From positions 1 to 64,000 of the forward strand of contig NZ_VAWG01000014.1 in the NCBI RefSeq assembly GCF_005869875.1: a stretch of 64,000 bases of DNA, in the 5' to 3' direction. A program made the translations under genes and the position numbers. The notes under the pieces are model-generated. The model was given only the letters and a program-made list of their open reading frames with translations, was not told the DNA's origin and did not search any database. The DNA comes from Paenibacillus pinistramenti. GTDB taxonomy: Bacteria > Bacillota > Bacilli > Paenibacillales > Paenibacillaceae. The number at the start of each line of letters is the position of its first letter. The first letter of the stretch is position 1. Positions 43,810 to 56,011 of the stretch are shown in pieces.

Positions 43810-44439
43810 ATGGGAAAATTGATCATTTGCGACCATCCCCTGATTCAGCACAAACTGACATTTATCCGCGATATGCGGACCAATACCAAAGAATTTCGGG
43901 AATTGGTGGATGAGGTCGCCACTTTGATGGCTTTTGAAATTACAAGAAACCTGCCTCTTCAGACGATTAAGGTGCAGACACCTGTAGCGGAAACGGAATC
44001 GCAGGTCATCGCGGGACGCATGCTCGGGCTGGTTCCGATCCTGCGTGCAGGTCTAGGCATGGTGGACGGCGTTCTTAAGCTGATTCCGGGTGCCAAGGTA
44101 GGCCATGTGGGGCTGTTCAGGGATCCTGAGACCTTAATGCCTGTCGAGTATTACACCAAACTGCCTACCGATGTGCAGGAGCGCGAGCTGATCGTCATTG
44201 ATCCGATGCTGGCCACTGGCGGCTCGGCGATTGCAGCCATTGACGTCCTCAAGAAACGCGGCTGCACCCAGATCAAAATGATGAACCTGATCGCTGCGCC
44301 GGAAGGAGTTAAAGCCGTGCAGGATGCGCATCCTGATGTGGATATTTACGTAGCGGCGCTTGACAGCCACCTGGATGATCACGGCTATATCATTCCGGGC
44401 CTTGGGGATGCCGGAGACCGCCTGTTCGGAACGAAGTAA
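43810..44439 (+). CDS. upp: Uracil phosphoribosyltransferase
   Basis: Salvages uracil to UMP with PRPP. 209 aa, the usual length. The PRPP loop is [17 protein letters not shown], and the uracil-binding C-terminus is [26 protein letters not shown] lies before the ATG and TATAAT at 43726-43731. No PyrR attenuator was seen in the leader. Its position between glyA and the atp operon is as in B. subtilis. Confidence 0.96.
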   Translation: MGKLIICDHPLIQHKLTFIRDMRTNTKEFRELVDEVATLMAFEITRNLPLQTIKVQTPVAETESQVIAGRMLGLVPILRAGLGMVDGVLKLIPGAKVGHVGLFRDPETLMPVEYYTKLPTDVQERELIVIDPMLATGGSAIAAIDVLKKRGCTQIKMMNLIAAPEGVKAVQDAHPDVDIYVAALDSHLDDHGYIIPGLGDAGDRLFGTK

Positions 44440-44473
44440 CCCAGGAACATGAAGAAACCAGAAACGAGGGATT

Positions 44474-45649
44474 ATGGTGTCTAAGATTAAAGTAATGACG
44501 ATTTTCGGCGTCAGACCGGAAGCGATCAAGATGGCTCCGCTGATTCTTGAACTCGAGAAGCATCCGGAGCATATTGAATCGATCGTATGCGTAACCGCCC
44601 AGCACCGTGAGATGCTGGATCAGGTGCTTGAGGTATTCAAGATTTCGCCGGATTTTGACCTGAATGTCATGAAGCATCAGCAAAGCCTTAACGAAATTAC
44701 TATCCGTGTCCTGCAGGGCCTGGAGGGGGTTCTGCGTGAAGCGAAGCCGGATATTGTGCTTGTTCACGGGGATACGCTTACAACGTTCCTTGCGAGCTAT
44801 GCCGCATTCCTTCAGCAGATCAAGATCGGGCATGTGGAAGCCGGACTCAGAACCTGGAACAAGCTGTCTCCTTATCCCGAAGAGATGAACCGTCAGCTTA
44901 CAGGCGTTCTTGCCGACCTTCATTTTGCGCCGACGGACTGGTCTGCAGGCAACCTGCGCAAAGAGAACAAATCAGATTCAGTTATTTATATCACAGGCAA
45001 CACCGTTACGGATGTGTTTCAATATACCGTACAAGAAAATTATACCCATCCTGTACTGGACTGGGCGGAAGGAAAGCGCCTGATTCTGATGACAGCACAC
45101 CGCAGGGAATCCCAAGGGGAGCCGCACCGCAATATTTTCCGGGCCGTGAAGCGGATTGCTGATGAATTTGAAGATGTGGCCATCTGCTATCCTGTGCACC
45201 CAAGTCCTGCTGTTTCCGGGCCTGCGCATGAGATCCTGGGCAATCATCCGCGCATCAAGCTGATTGACCCGCTGGACGTCGTGGATCTGCATAACTTCTA
45301 TCCTCATACTCACCTGATTTTGACGGATTCGGGCGGTCTGCAGGAAGAGGCGCCTTCTTTCGGTGTTCCGGTGCTGGTGCTGCGCGATACGACGGAACGT
45401 CCTGAGGGGATTGACGCGGGAACCCTGGAGCTGGTCGGTACGGATGAAGAGAAGGTGTATGAACGGACAAAAGTATTGCTGAGTGACACGGAGACATATC
45501 AGTCCATGAGCCGGGCCGCCAACCCGTATGGAGATGGCAAAGCATCCAAGCGGATTGTCAATGCGATTCTTCACCATTTCGGAGTGATAAACGAACGTCC
45601 TGAAGAATTTCACAGAAAGTTCACAAATGAAAATCACCCAAAGTTGTAA
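44474..45649 (+). CDS. mnaA: UDP-N-acetylglucosamine 2-epimerase (non-hydrolysing)
   Basis: Interconverts UDP-GlcNAc and UDP-ManNAc, the precursor for teichoic acid linkage units and capsules. 391 aa. Motifs are VMTIFGVRPEAIKMAPL, VTAQHREMLDQ, VHGDTLTTF, HVEAGLRTW, YPEEMNRQL, TAHRRES and TDSGGLQEEAPSFGVPVLVLR. GAGGG is upstream; GTG 44477 is an equal alternative to ATG 44474. It follows upp by 34 bases, probably in one transcript. Confidence 0.94.
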   Translation: MVSKIKVMTIFGVRPEAIKMAPLILELEKHPEHIESIVCVTAQHREMLDQVLEVFKISPDFDLNVMKHQQSLNEITIRVLQGLEGVLREAKPDIVLVHGDTLTTFLASYAAFLQQIKIGHVEAGLRTWNKLSPYPEEMNRQLTGVLADLHFAPTDWSAGNLRKENKSDSVIYITGNTVTDVFQYTVQENYTHPVLDWAEGKRLILMTAHRRESQGEPHRNIFRAVKRIADEFEDVAICYPVHPSPAVSGPAHEILGNHPRIKLIDPLDVVDLHNFYPHTHLILTDSGGLQEEAPSFGVPVLVLRDTTERPEGIDAGTLELVGTDEEKVYERTKVLLSDTETYQSMSRAANPYGDGKASKRIVNAILHHFGVINERPEEFHRKFTNENHPKL

Positions 45650-45666
45650 AAGAAATACGTACAGCA

Positions 45667-45796
45667 TACAGTTAAACTGTACGGTTTGTAGGGGTTTATA
45701 GTGTTGAAAATGAAAATGAGGTTTCAAAAGCGCTTTCTTCCACGCTGTATCAGCATTTTCCCTCAATTGACAAAGTTTATTTTGTATGAGTAAAAT
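45667..45796 (+). promoter_or_regulatory. atp operon promoter with palindrome and cre-like site
   Basis: -35 TTGACA (45767-45772) and -10 TAAAAT (45791-45796) with an 18-base spacer. Upstream is the palindrome TACAGTTAAACTGTA (45667-45681). AAAGCGCTTT (45727-45736) matches the core of a CcpA cre site, with imperfect flanks. The -10 and -35 are well supported; the two operators are suggestions. Confidence 0.6.
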
Positions 45797-45825
45797 GAAC
45801 TAGAATTCCGAGGGTGGGACAGAAA

Positions 45826-46098
45826 ATGGACAAACCTGATCATTCGAAAAACACTGATAAATCCGGCTCGCAAAATGGATCTAACCACGCTGCCTGGAAA
45901 ATGGCGGGAACGGTAAGCATGATAGGAATTGACTTTACCGTCTGTACAATGGCTGGTTTTTATCTGGGCTCTTGGGGAGGAAATCATTTCGGAAACAAGG
46001 GAATTTGGATTGCCGTCAGTGTGCTTGGTGGAATGATTGCTGGAATTTTGGGAGCTGTTGCAATAATTAGGGGAATAATGAGGGAAAGCAATGAATGA
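45826..46098 (+). CDS. atpZ: AtpZ, small membrane protein of the ATP synthase operon
   Basis: 90-aa protein with a hydrophilic, Ser/Asn/Lys-rich N-terminus and two helices (about 26-48 and 56-80). It matches the AtpZ/ATPase gene 1 family, found before atpI in Firmicutes and implicated with AtpI in Mg2+ supply or c-ring assembly. AGGGTGGG lies seven bases before ATG 45826, and a GTG at 45814 overlaps that site. The 3' end overlaps atpI by eight bases. Confidence 0.82.
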   Translation: MDKPDHSKNTDKSGSQNGSNHAAWKMAGTVSMIGIDFTVCTMAGFYLGSWGGNHFGNKGIWIAVSVLGGMIAGILGAVAIIRGIMRESNE

Positions 46099-46510
46099 AC
46101 TGTCCAAATATTTAGTAACGCTGATTCGGGTAGTTCTGTTCTTTGTCGCTTTTTGTCTGTTCCTATCCGCTGTGCTTCCCGCTCAGCGGCCAGTCATGAA
46201 CGGGCTCGTTCTGGGTTCGGTCGTGAGCTGTTTGAATGTGCTGTATATGGCCCGCAGGATTCGGCTTGTAGCCGAATCGGCAGCAACCGCCGGTAAAGGC
46301 AGAAAACGCGCCGGAATTGGTTTTGGCGTGCGATTGCTGACATCTGTCGCTGCAATTATGATCGCACTGAAATTCCCGCAGTATTTCAATCAAGTTGCTG
46401 TAATTGCCAGTCTGGTGTTCGCACAATTTCTGCTTCAAATTCTGGGGATGATTTTTGCCGTTAAAGAGGGAAAGTCTTCAGATGAGCAAGGCGGAAAGAG
46501 AGAAAGCTAG
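46091..46510 (+). CDS. atpI: ATP synthase subunit I
   Basis: Four-helix membrane protein of 139 aa (UncI family) that assists c-ring assembly and is not part of the finished enzyme. Hydrophobic segments lie around 9-28, 33-53, 78-96 and 100-122. A charged C-terminus (KEGKSSDEQGGKRES) follows. Translationally coupled to atpZ by an eight-base overlap. Confidence 0.85.
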   Translation: MNELSKYLVTLIRVVLFFVAFCLFLSAVLPAQRPVMNGLVLGSVVSCLNVLYMARRIRLVAESAATAGKGRKRAGIGFGVRLLTSVAAIMIALKFPQYFNQVAVIASLVFAQFLLQILGMIFAVKEGKSSDEQGGKRES

Positions 46511-46548
46511 AGCAAGTAGAATTCTCGACTGGGAAAGGGGTGAGAATT

Positions 46549-47379
46549 ATGCATAAGTCACCAATTATCGAATGGCATGGCCTGAACATCGACTTGTCTG
46601 TTGTTCTGATGCTTGTCGTTTCTTGTCTTGTCGTATTTCTGCTCGCATTTATTGCGACGCGAAACCTTTCAGTAGAGAACCCTGGCAAACTCCAAAACTT
46701 CATAGAGTGGGTCGTGGATTTTGTTAAAGGACTCATTTCAAGCAATATGGACATGAAGAAGGGCAAACCTTTCTTATCACTCGGCATTACGCTGATCATG
46801 TTCATTTTCGTGAGCAACATGTTAGGATTACCGTTTGGTGTCGTAACGGAGTACCATGACAAAGAAGCGGCGCACATCTTCGGCAAACCGATCGTTTCAG
46901 TTACGGAGCAGATTGATAAGCTTCAAGCTGAACAAACTGCAAGCGGGGAACATGAGGAAATTGAGGTCGGCGTAGCTTGGTGGAAATCGCCAACCGCTGA
47001 TGCCGGTGTATCCATGGGGCTTGCCATTATGATCTTTGTAATGGTTCACTTCCTGGGAATAACGCGCAACACGAAAGGTTATTTCAAGCACTATGTGCAG
47101 CCTTACGTATTCTTCCTTCCGATTAACCTGATTGAGCAGTTCTCCAAGGTATTGACGCATGGTATGCGTCTATACGGTAATATTTTTGCCGGGGAAGTGT
47201 TGATCTCCGTCCTTCTGAAACTGACAGCTTTTGGCGTCGGTGGATGGATCGCATCCGTTGCAGGTCTGGTTGTTTGGCAGGGCTTCAGTATCTTTGTCGG
47301 CTCGATTCAGGCATTCGTATTTACGATCCTGACCTTCGTGTATCTGTCACAAGCGCTGGAAAGCCACGAAGAACACTAG
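46549..47379 (+). CDS. atpB: ATP synthase Fo subunit a
   Basis: Forms the proton half-channels next to the c-ring. 276 aa with five to six helices. The essential Arg is Arg207 in THGMRLYGNIFAGE, and the C-terminal helix reads SIQAFVFTILTFVYLSQALE. AAGGGGTG lies seven bases before ATG 46549; GTG 46540 is in frame but sits inside the ribosome site. Confidence 0.96.
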   Translation: MHKSPIIEWHGLNIDLSVVLMLVVSCLVVFLLAFIATRNLSVENPGKLQNFIEWVVDFVKGLISSNMDMKKGKPFLSLGITLIMFIFVSNMLGLPFGVVTEYHDKEAAHIFGKPIVSVTEQIDKLQAEQTASGEHEEIEVGVAWWKSPTADAGVSMGLAIMIFVMVHFLGITRNTKGYFKHYVQPYVFFLPINLIEQFSKVLTHGMRLYGNIFAGEVLISVLLKLTAFGVGGWIASVAGLVVWQGFSIFVGSIQAFVFTILTFVYLSQALESHEEH

Positions 47380-47438
47380 GTTTTACGGTAAAGCAGCTGG
47401 TTGTTAGGGTTAAGGGTGAAGACTTATATCAAACTTAA

Positions 47439-47708
<270 letters not shown>

Positions 47709-47840
47709 TAAACGGACAAGAGGAAATATGGCGGGGAAGGCAGGGCCGTCCGCGCCATCTCTTTTTAACCTGATTTCATCTTCAGGCTTCCGCAAGGCGG
47801 AAGCGGGTAGGAACCGATGACTGGAAAGGAGTGACTGGGA

Positions 47841-48329
47841 TTGGAATTCTCATGGGAATCTCTCGTGTTTGCGCTGATAGCGTTTCTGATTCTCTATCTG
47901 CTGCTTAACAAATATGCGTTTGGCCCACTGTTCTCTGTCATGGAGAAACGGCGTGAGCTTGTGCTTCAGCAAGTGGAAGAAGCGAAACAGACCCGCGAGC
48001 AGGCGAATGTATATGTCGAAGAGCAGAAACAGGCGCTGCAGCAGGCACGTAAGGATGCATACGATATTATCGAGCAATCCAAGCAAACAAGCAGCAAACA
48101 GGCGGCTCAGATCATTGAGCTGGCTAAAGAAGAAGCCGTACGTCTTAAAGACGAGGCTGTTCGCGATATCGAGAACGAGAAGAACAAAGCGGTTGAGCAG
48201 CTTCGTTCTGAAGTGGGCGTTGTATCCGTTAAGATTGCGTCTAAGCTGATTGAGAAAGAAGTGAAAGACGACAGCGTTCAGGAAGAGCTGGTTGACCAAT
48301 ACCTCAAAGAGGTCGGTGGCCGCTCATGA
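47841..48329 (+). CDS. atpF: ATP synthase Fo subunit b
   Basis: Peripheral stalk subunit of 162 aa. One N-terminal helix (WESLVFALIAFLILYLLLN) is followed by a long, highly charged coiled coil rich in Glu, Gln and Lys. TTG 47841 has AAAGGAGTG upstream. It overlaps atpH by four bases (ATGA). Confidence 0.95.
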   Translation: MEFSWESLVFALIAFLILYLLLNKYAFGPLFSVMEKRRELVLQQVEEAKQTREQANVYVEEQKQALQQARKDAYDIIEQSKQTSSKQAAQIIELAKEEAVRLKDEAVRDIENEKNKAVEQLRSEVGVVSVKIASKLIEKEVKDDSVQEELVDQYLKEVGGRS

Positions 48330-48877
48330 GCAGCAAAGTAGCGGTTGTTGCCTCACGTTATGCAAAAGCAATTTATGAAATTGCGGCTCAGGAAGGCCGT
48401 ACGCTGGAAGTTGAACAGGAACTCAAGGCGGCGGTTGATGCATTAACCTCTGACAAGAATATCGTGAATTTCATCTCTTCTCCAAGCATTTCCGAGCAGG
48501 CTAAACGCCAGGTTATTGAGGCGAGTCTTACAGGCAAGCTTTCCAAGCCCGTTGTGTCCCTGCTTGAACTGCTGGTAGAACGGGGAAGAACGAATATTCT
48601 GCCTGAACTGCTAGAAAGCTACATCCGTATTTCAGGAGAGGCGCTGGGCCTTGCAACGGCTGTAGTCTATACGACTTACACGCTTGATGAAGAGGAGAAA
48701 CAGCAAGTGTCTGAACAATTCGGCGCTTTGGTTAACAAGAAGATCCGCGTTGAGAACGTGGTGGATACCAGCCTTCTGGGCGGCATGAAGGTTGTCATCG
48801 GCGACACGCTGTATGACGGCAGTCTCTCCGGGAAGCTGGAACGGCTTGAGAAATCTTTTCGAAGACAAGCACTGTAG
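48326..48877 (+). CDS. atpH: ATP synthase F1 subunit delta
   Basis: Connects the peripheral stalk to the top of F1. 183 aa; the N-terminal helical domain begins VASRYAKAIYEIA, and the C-terminal signature is DTSLLGGMKVVIGDTLYDGSL. Coupled to atpF through an ATGA overlap. Confidence 0.95.
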   Translation: MSSKVAVVASRYAKAIYEIAAQEGRTLEVEQELKAAVDALTSDKNIVNFISSPSISEQAKRQVIEASLTGKLSKPVVSLLELLVERGRTNILPELLESYIRISGEALGLATAVVYTTYTLDEEEKQQVSEQFGALVNKKIRVENVVDTSLLGGMKVVIGDTLYDGSLSGKLERLEKSFRRQAL

Positions 48878-50407
<1,530 letters not shown>

Positions 50408-50417
50408 TATAGGAATA

Positions 50418-50616
50418 TGCACGAGCTTTGGCGATTGCCAAAGCTTGCGTGCATAGCCGAATCCTAGCTGACGGGAACCTCCCGCAGCTGGCTTTATGCT
50501 TTCGAACCTAACTTTGGGCTCTGCCCAAAGTTTAGCTTATGCTTACGAAGTAGTTTTGGCTTCGCCAAAACTAAAGCCAATGCTTACGAAGTAACTTTGA
50601 GCCTTGCTCAAAGTTT
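50418..50616 (+). repeat. Tandem palindromic repeat array between atpA and atpG
   Basis: Five hairpins in 200 bases, without a T run after any of them. Stems: GCTTTGGC/GCCAAAGC with outer TGCACG/CGTGCA (50418-50453); AGCTG-CGGG/CCCG-CAGCT (50466-50489); AACTTTGGGC/GCCCAAAGTT (50510-50532); AGTTTTGGC/GCCAAAACT (50551-50571); AACTTTGAGC/GCTCAAAGTT (50593-50615). The last three are each preceded by a copy of ATGCTTACGAAGTA (degenerate ATGCTTTCGAACCTA in the first), giving a unit of about 42 bases. The stems differ in sequence but remain paired. Confidence 0.85.
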
Positions 50617-50631
50617 AGAGGTGGTGAAATC

Positions 50632-51498
50632 ATGGCAAAAGGAATCCGCGAGATTAAACGTCAGATCAAAAGCGTACAGAACACCCGCCAAATCACGAAA
50701 GCGATGGAAATGGTTGCTTCCGCGAAGCTGAGAAGAGCGCAGGAGAAGGCACAAGCTGCCCGCCCTTATGAAGAAAAGCTGAAAGAAGTGGTGAACAGCA
50801 TCGCTGCCGGTTCGAAAGGCGTTTCTCATCCGATGCTGGAAAACCGTCCTGTTAAGAGAACGGCATATATCGTGATTACTTCCGACGGCGGTCTTGTTGG
50901 CGGCTATAACTCCAATATGCTTCGTAAATTGATGGATGAGCTGTCCAAACATACCTCTAAAGAAGAGTACGGTTTGTTCGTGGTAGGACGTAAAGGACGA
51001 GACTATTTCAACCGCCGGAACCTTCCCGTAGTGGAAAGTGTGGTTGAGTTATCCGACACCCCTTCATTTGCCGATATCAAAAAGATTACAAGCGCAGCGG
51101 TTCAGGGATTTGAGGAAGAGCGGTTCGATGAAATCTATATTTGCTTTAACCGTTATATCAATCCGCTTACTCAGATTCCAACGATCGAGCGTTTGCTTCC
51201 TTTTGAACGGATGGACAACACGACAAATGGTGAGTTAAAAGCTTCTTACGAATATGAGCCTTCACCGGAAGGCGTTCTGCAGGTGCTCCTTCCTAAATAT
51301 GCCGAAACTCTCATTTATGGTGCTCTCCTGGAAGGGAAAGCGAGTGAGCTCGGCGCCAAGATGACGGCGATGGGAAATGCAACAAAGAACGCGTCGAAGA
51401 TGATCGGCGAATTGACATTGACCTACAACCGGGCGCGTCAGGCCGCAATTACCCAGGAAATTACGGAAATTGTCGCAGGCGCAAACGCCCAATCTTAA
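50632..51498 (+). CDS. atpG: ATP synthase F1 subunit gamma
   Basis: Central rotor shaft, 288 aa. The N-terminal helix has IREIKRQIKSVQNTRQITKAMEMVA, and the C-terminal helix contains ATKNASKMIGELTLTYNRARQAAITQEITEI, shown here as its family signature region. GAGGTGG is eight bases before the ATG and is part of the last hairpin-repeat unit, so that structure may affect its translation. Confidence 0.95.
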   Translation: MAKGIREIKRQIKSVQNTRQITKAMEMVASAKLRRAQEKAQAARPYEEKLKEVVNSIAAGSKGVSHPMLENRPVKRTAYIVITSDGGLVGGYNSNMLRKLMDELSKHTSKEEYGLFVVGRKGRDYFNRRNLPVVESVVELSDTPSFADIKKITSAAVQGFEEERFDEIYICFNRYINPLTQIPTIERLLPFERMDNTTNGELKASYEYEPSPEGVLQVLLPKYAETLIYGALLEGKASELGAKMTAMGNATKNASKMIGELTLTYNRARQAAITQEITEIVAGANAQS

Positions 51499-51511
51499 TT
51501 TTATGGCTAAG

Positions 51512-53026
<1,515 letters not shown>

Positions 53027-53075
53027 GCTTACAGCTGATGGAGATCCTTTGCAAATAGCCTAAGGAGTGATGAGC

Positions 53076-53489
53076 GTGAACACTTTTTTGCTTGAGATCG
53101 TCACACCGGAGCGCGTAGTTTTCTCCCAGCAGGTGGATAACGTGATTGTACGCGGTACGGAAGGGGAGTTCGGCGTGATGGCCGGACACGTTCCTTTGGT
53201 AACCCCTCTTCAAGTTGCGCCAATTATCGTCAAGACCGGCAGCAATAGAACGTCAATCGCCGTACACGGCGGTTTCATCGAAGTGCAAAAGGAGAAAGCG
53301 ATCATATTGGCCGAAAGTGCGGAGCTTTCGCAGGATATTGATGTGGAACGTGCCAGAGCGGCTAAAGAACGGGCTGAACGCAGACTCGCTAACCGCAGCA
53401 GCAAGGACCATGTTGATCACCGCCGGGCTGAACTGGCCCTGCAAAGAGCCGTTACCCGGATTAACGTGTCTTCGAGAAGTAAGGAATAG
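53076..53489 (+). CDS. atpC: ATP synthase F1 subunit epsilon
   Basis: Rotor subunit of 137 aa that can inhibit ATP hydrolysis. The N-terminal beta sandwich has EIVTPERVVFS and EGEFGVMAGHVPLVTPL. The C-terminal helical hairpin is Arg/Ala-rich and ends in ALQRAVTRINVSS. GTG 53076 is eight bases after AAGGAG; ATG 53070 is too close to it. Last gene of the operon. Confidence 0.95.
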   Translation: MNTFLLEIVTPERVVFSQQVDNVIVRGTEGEFGVMAGHVPLVTPLQVAPIIVKTGSNRTSIAVHGGFIEVQKEKAIILAESAELSQDIDVERARAAKERAERRLANRSSKDHVDHRRAELALQRAVTRINVSSRSKE

Positions 53490-53496
53490 CAACCAG

Positions 53497-53528
53497 AAAA
53501 AGCCGAATCCCATGGACTTCGGCTTTTT
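53497..53528 (+). terminator. Terminator of the atp operon
   Basis: AAAAAGCCGAA (53497-53507) pairs with TTCGGCTTTTT (53518-53528). Confidence 0.9.
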
Positions 53529-53967
53529 CGTTCATTTTACATAAGCGATAACAGACGCGGTAACAGAGTATGTTTTTTGTGGAAGATCGGGCACAGGCAC
53601 AAGGAATTAAAGAATATGGGCAAGCTAATTAGAAAACAAGGAATGCAGCCGCAAGCAAGATAAGAATTAGAAATGAGACCTAATAATTAGAAATTTGATC
53701 TGGAAATTAGTAATTAGATCAGGGAATTAGTAAGGAATGCAAACCGCTTCACTAAGCAGCAAGCAAAATGTCAAAAAAATAAAAAAAATCTATAAAAATA
53801 CGTTTTCATAAGAGGGAAATACGAATAAAAAACTGGATTATTACCGGTTTGGCAAGTATGATATAGAAGGTCTATTTATTTACAGACTTTATGCTTGGAA
53901 AGTATCGGGCGCATTAACCGATTAAAGGCCTCTGGCATAACATATCGTACACAAGGAGGAAGGCTGA
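53529..53967. other. AT-rich intergenic region with AATTAG repeats
   Basis: About 440 bases without a convincing gene. Between 53600 and 53735 AATTAG(A/T) recurs at least six times, and AAGGAATGCA occurs at 53638 and 53732 with similar flanks (CCGC). An A-rich tract follows (53766-53800). The last 100 bases should hold the promoter of the DUF1146 gene, but no good -35/-10 pair was identified. Confidence 0.55.
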
Positions 53968-54222
53968 TTGGATACAACGCTAAGTGAGGTTTCAGCTTCA
54001 GCTGCGGTCAGCTCGCTTACAGCCATCGTAATATGTCTGGTCTGTATCTGTTTCTCCTGGTGGGCTTTGCAGAACCTAAAGCTGGACTTGATCATCAGGC
54101 ACCCGAAAGGGCCGCAGGGCAAGCTGCTTCATCTTCTGTTTGCCATTGTGCTTGGAAAGTTTGTTGCGGATTTTATTATCCAGTATCTAAGCTACACCCA
54201 CATGCTGCGTTACTTGTTTTAA
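53968..54222 (+). CDS. DUF1146 family membrane protein (YwzB-like)
   Basis: 84-aa protein with two helices (about 15-36 and 55-74) separated by a basic loop, RHPKGPQGK. It matches the DUF1146/YwzB family, which in B. subtilis also lies between atpC and murAA. Function unknown. TTG 53968 follows AAGGAGGA by eight bases. Confidence 0.83.
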   Translation: MDTTLSEVSASAAVSSLTAIVICLVCICFSWWALQNLKLDLIIRHPKGPQGKLLHLLFAIVLGKFVADFIIQYLSYTHMLRYLF

Positions 54223-54532
54223 TTTTTATGACTTTGGTTATATGTGTGTTAGGCCTTGCACGCTAGAATTTTTGTCGAATAACATCAAATCGAAGTGTTA
54301 ACAATGGTGGATAAGGGTCCTTGTCTTTTTAATTATCTTATCTAAGAAGCCCAGCGGTGTAGGTCCTACTCCTTTTGGCCTATCCCTCCGGCGAAAGTAC
54401 CTTGTGCGCCTGAAATTAACAATGCTAAGATGAACTTTGTGATTCGGATGGAATTCTGCATTCCATATCAGCGGAGCAATCCGCCAAACTTCATGGTGAG
54501 AAAAGAGAAAATGAACGCGCGGAGGGAACCGT
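54223..54532 (+). other. Leader region upstream of murA; no gene seen
   Basis: 310 bases. Two small hairpins are visible close to murA, GGAAT/ATTCC (about 54449-54463) and GCGGA/TCCGC (about 54471-54484). The ywmA and ywmB genes found here in Bacillus are absent. No open frame with a ribosome site was found. Confidence 0.5.
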
Positions 54533-55873
54533 ATGAGTAAATTTATCGTCCGCGGCGGCAATGTGTTGACCGGGAACGTAAAAGTTAGCGGAGCAAAAAA
54601 CTCAGTGCTGCCGATTATCGCAGCTTCTTTATTAGGTGAAGAAGGGGTCAGTATTATCCGAGATGCTCCACCTCTTGACGATGTAAGGACGATCAACCGG
54701 GTATTGGAATCGCTGGGGGCAAACGTTACATATGACCAGGAGGTTATTACGGTTGATGCTCGTCAGTTGACTTCCTATGAAGCGCCTTATGAGTGGGTTA
54801 GAAAGATGAGAGCTTCTTTCTTGGTCATGGGTCCTCTGCTGACCAGACTCGGCCATACGCGCATTTCACTGCCTGGCGGCTGCGCGATTGGAACAAGACC
54901 GATTGACCAGCACCTAAAGGGCTTTGAAGCAATGGGAGCTAAAATTAATCTGGGCCAAGGGTACGTTGAGGCAATAACGGAAGGAAGACTCCGTGGAGCT
55001 AAGATTTACCTGGACGTGGCTAGCGTTGGCGCGACTGAAAATATTATGATGGCCGCATCTTTGGCGGAAGGCACAACCATTATCGAAAATGCGGCGAAAG
55101 AGCCGGAAATTGTCGATTTGGCCAATTACTTGAACAGCATGGGAGCAATTGTCCGCGGAGCTGGTACAGAAATGATCCGGATTGAAGGCGTAGATAAGCT
55201 GCACGGCGTTGATCATACGGTTATACCAGACCGGGTGGAAGCCGGAACTTACATGATTGCGGCTGCAATTACGGGCGGCGATGTGTTTGTGGAAGGGGCA
55301 ATCGCTGATCATTTGAACCCTGTTATTGCCAAGCTCGAAGAAATGGGCGTTGGTATTGAGATTAAGGAAAACGGCATTCGTGTCGCGGCTAAGCACCCGC
55401 TGAAATCAGTGGACGTCAAGACGCTTCCTTATCCAGGTTTCCCGACGGATATGCAGTCACAAATGATGGCACTTCTGCTGAAATCGGAAGGTACAAGTGT
55501 GGTAACGGAAACGGTGTTCGAGAACCGGTTTATGCATGTGGATCAATTTTCACTGATGAATGCACAAATCAAGGTTGAAGGCCGTACGGCGATCGTCAGC
55601 GGGGCTTCCAAACTGACAGGAGCAAAGGTATGTGCAACGGACTTGAGAGCCGGAGCTGCGCTTATCCTTGCCGGGTTGGCAGCCGAAGGAACAACAGAGG
55701 TCAGCGGAACGCATCATATCGACCGCGGATATGTGAATCTTGCAGAGAAGCTGTCCGGGCTGGGTGCTGATATTTGGCGCATTGAGCTTGATAAGGAAAG
55801 CGTGAAGAAGGAACGCACCGAAGCAGTTCTGGAAGAGCTTCCGAAATTGAAAATTCAAACGAGCTGGGCTTAA
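54533..55873 (+). CDS. murA: UDP-N-acetylglucosamine 1-carboxyvinyltransferase
   Basis: First committed step of peptidoglycan synthesis: transfers enolpyruvate from PEP to UDP-GlcNAc. 446 aa. Cys117 in [16 protein letters not shown] is the fosfomycin-reactive catalytic residue, so fosfomycin sensitivity is expected of the enzyme. The Lys-Asn pair near the N-terminus is in [16 protein letters not shown] precedes the ATG. By position it corresponds to murAA of B. subtilis. Confidence 0.96.
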   Translation: MSKFIVRGGNVLTGNVKVSGAKNSVLPIIAASLLGEEGVSIIRDAPPLDDVRTINRVLESLGANVTYDQEVITVDARQLTSYEAPYEWVRKMRASFLVMGPLLTRLGHTRISLPGGCAIGTRPIDQHLKGFEAMGAKINLGQGYVEAITEGRLRGAKIYLDVASVGATENIMMAASLAEGTTIIENAAKEPEIVDLANYLNSMGAIVRGAGTEMIRIEGVDKLHGVDHTVIPDRVEAGTYMIAAAITGGDVFVEGAIADHLNPVIAKLEEMGVGIEIKENGIRVAAKHPLKSVDVKTLPYPGFPTDMQSQMMALLLKSEGTSVVTETVFENRFMHVDQFSLMNAQIKVEGRTAIVSGASKLTGAKVCATDLRAGAALILAGLAAEGTTEVSGTHHIDRGYVNLAEKLSGLGADIWRIELDKESVKKERTEAVLEELPKLKIQTSWA

Positions 55874-55901
55874 GTTCAGCAAGTTTTGGAGTGTATAAAA
55901 G

Positions 55902-55922
55902 GCCGCCGACGGGCGGCTTTTT
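55902..55922 (+). terminator. Terminator after murA
   Basis: GCCGCC (55902-55907) pairs with GGCGGC (55912-55917), followed by TTTTT. Confidence 0.85.
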
Positions 55923-56011
55923 ATTTTGCTTTTTGCAGAAGGAGAGAGGGAAGGTATAATAGAAAGAAAGCGCAATCATTCAGCGGCCAAAACGGGAAGG
56001 GATTGAGGGAT

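Noticed and set aside
50418-50616. Transcription terminators between atpA and atpG
   Set aside because: Hairpins are strong but none is followed by a T run, and atpG-atpD-atpC must be transcribed from upstream.
54298-54696. Minus-strand frame of 132 aa upstream of murA
   Set aside because: No start signal and half of it mirrors murA.
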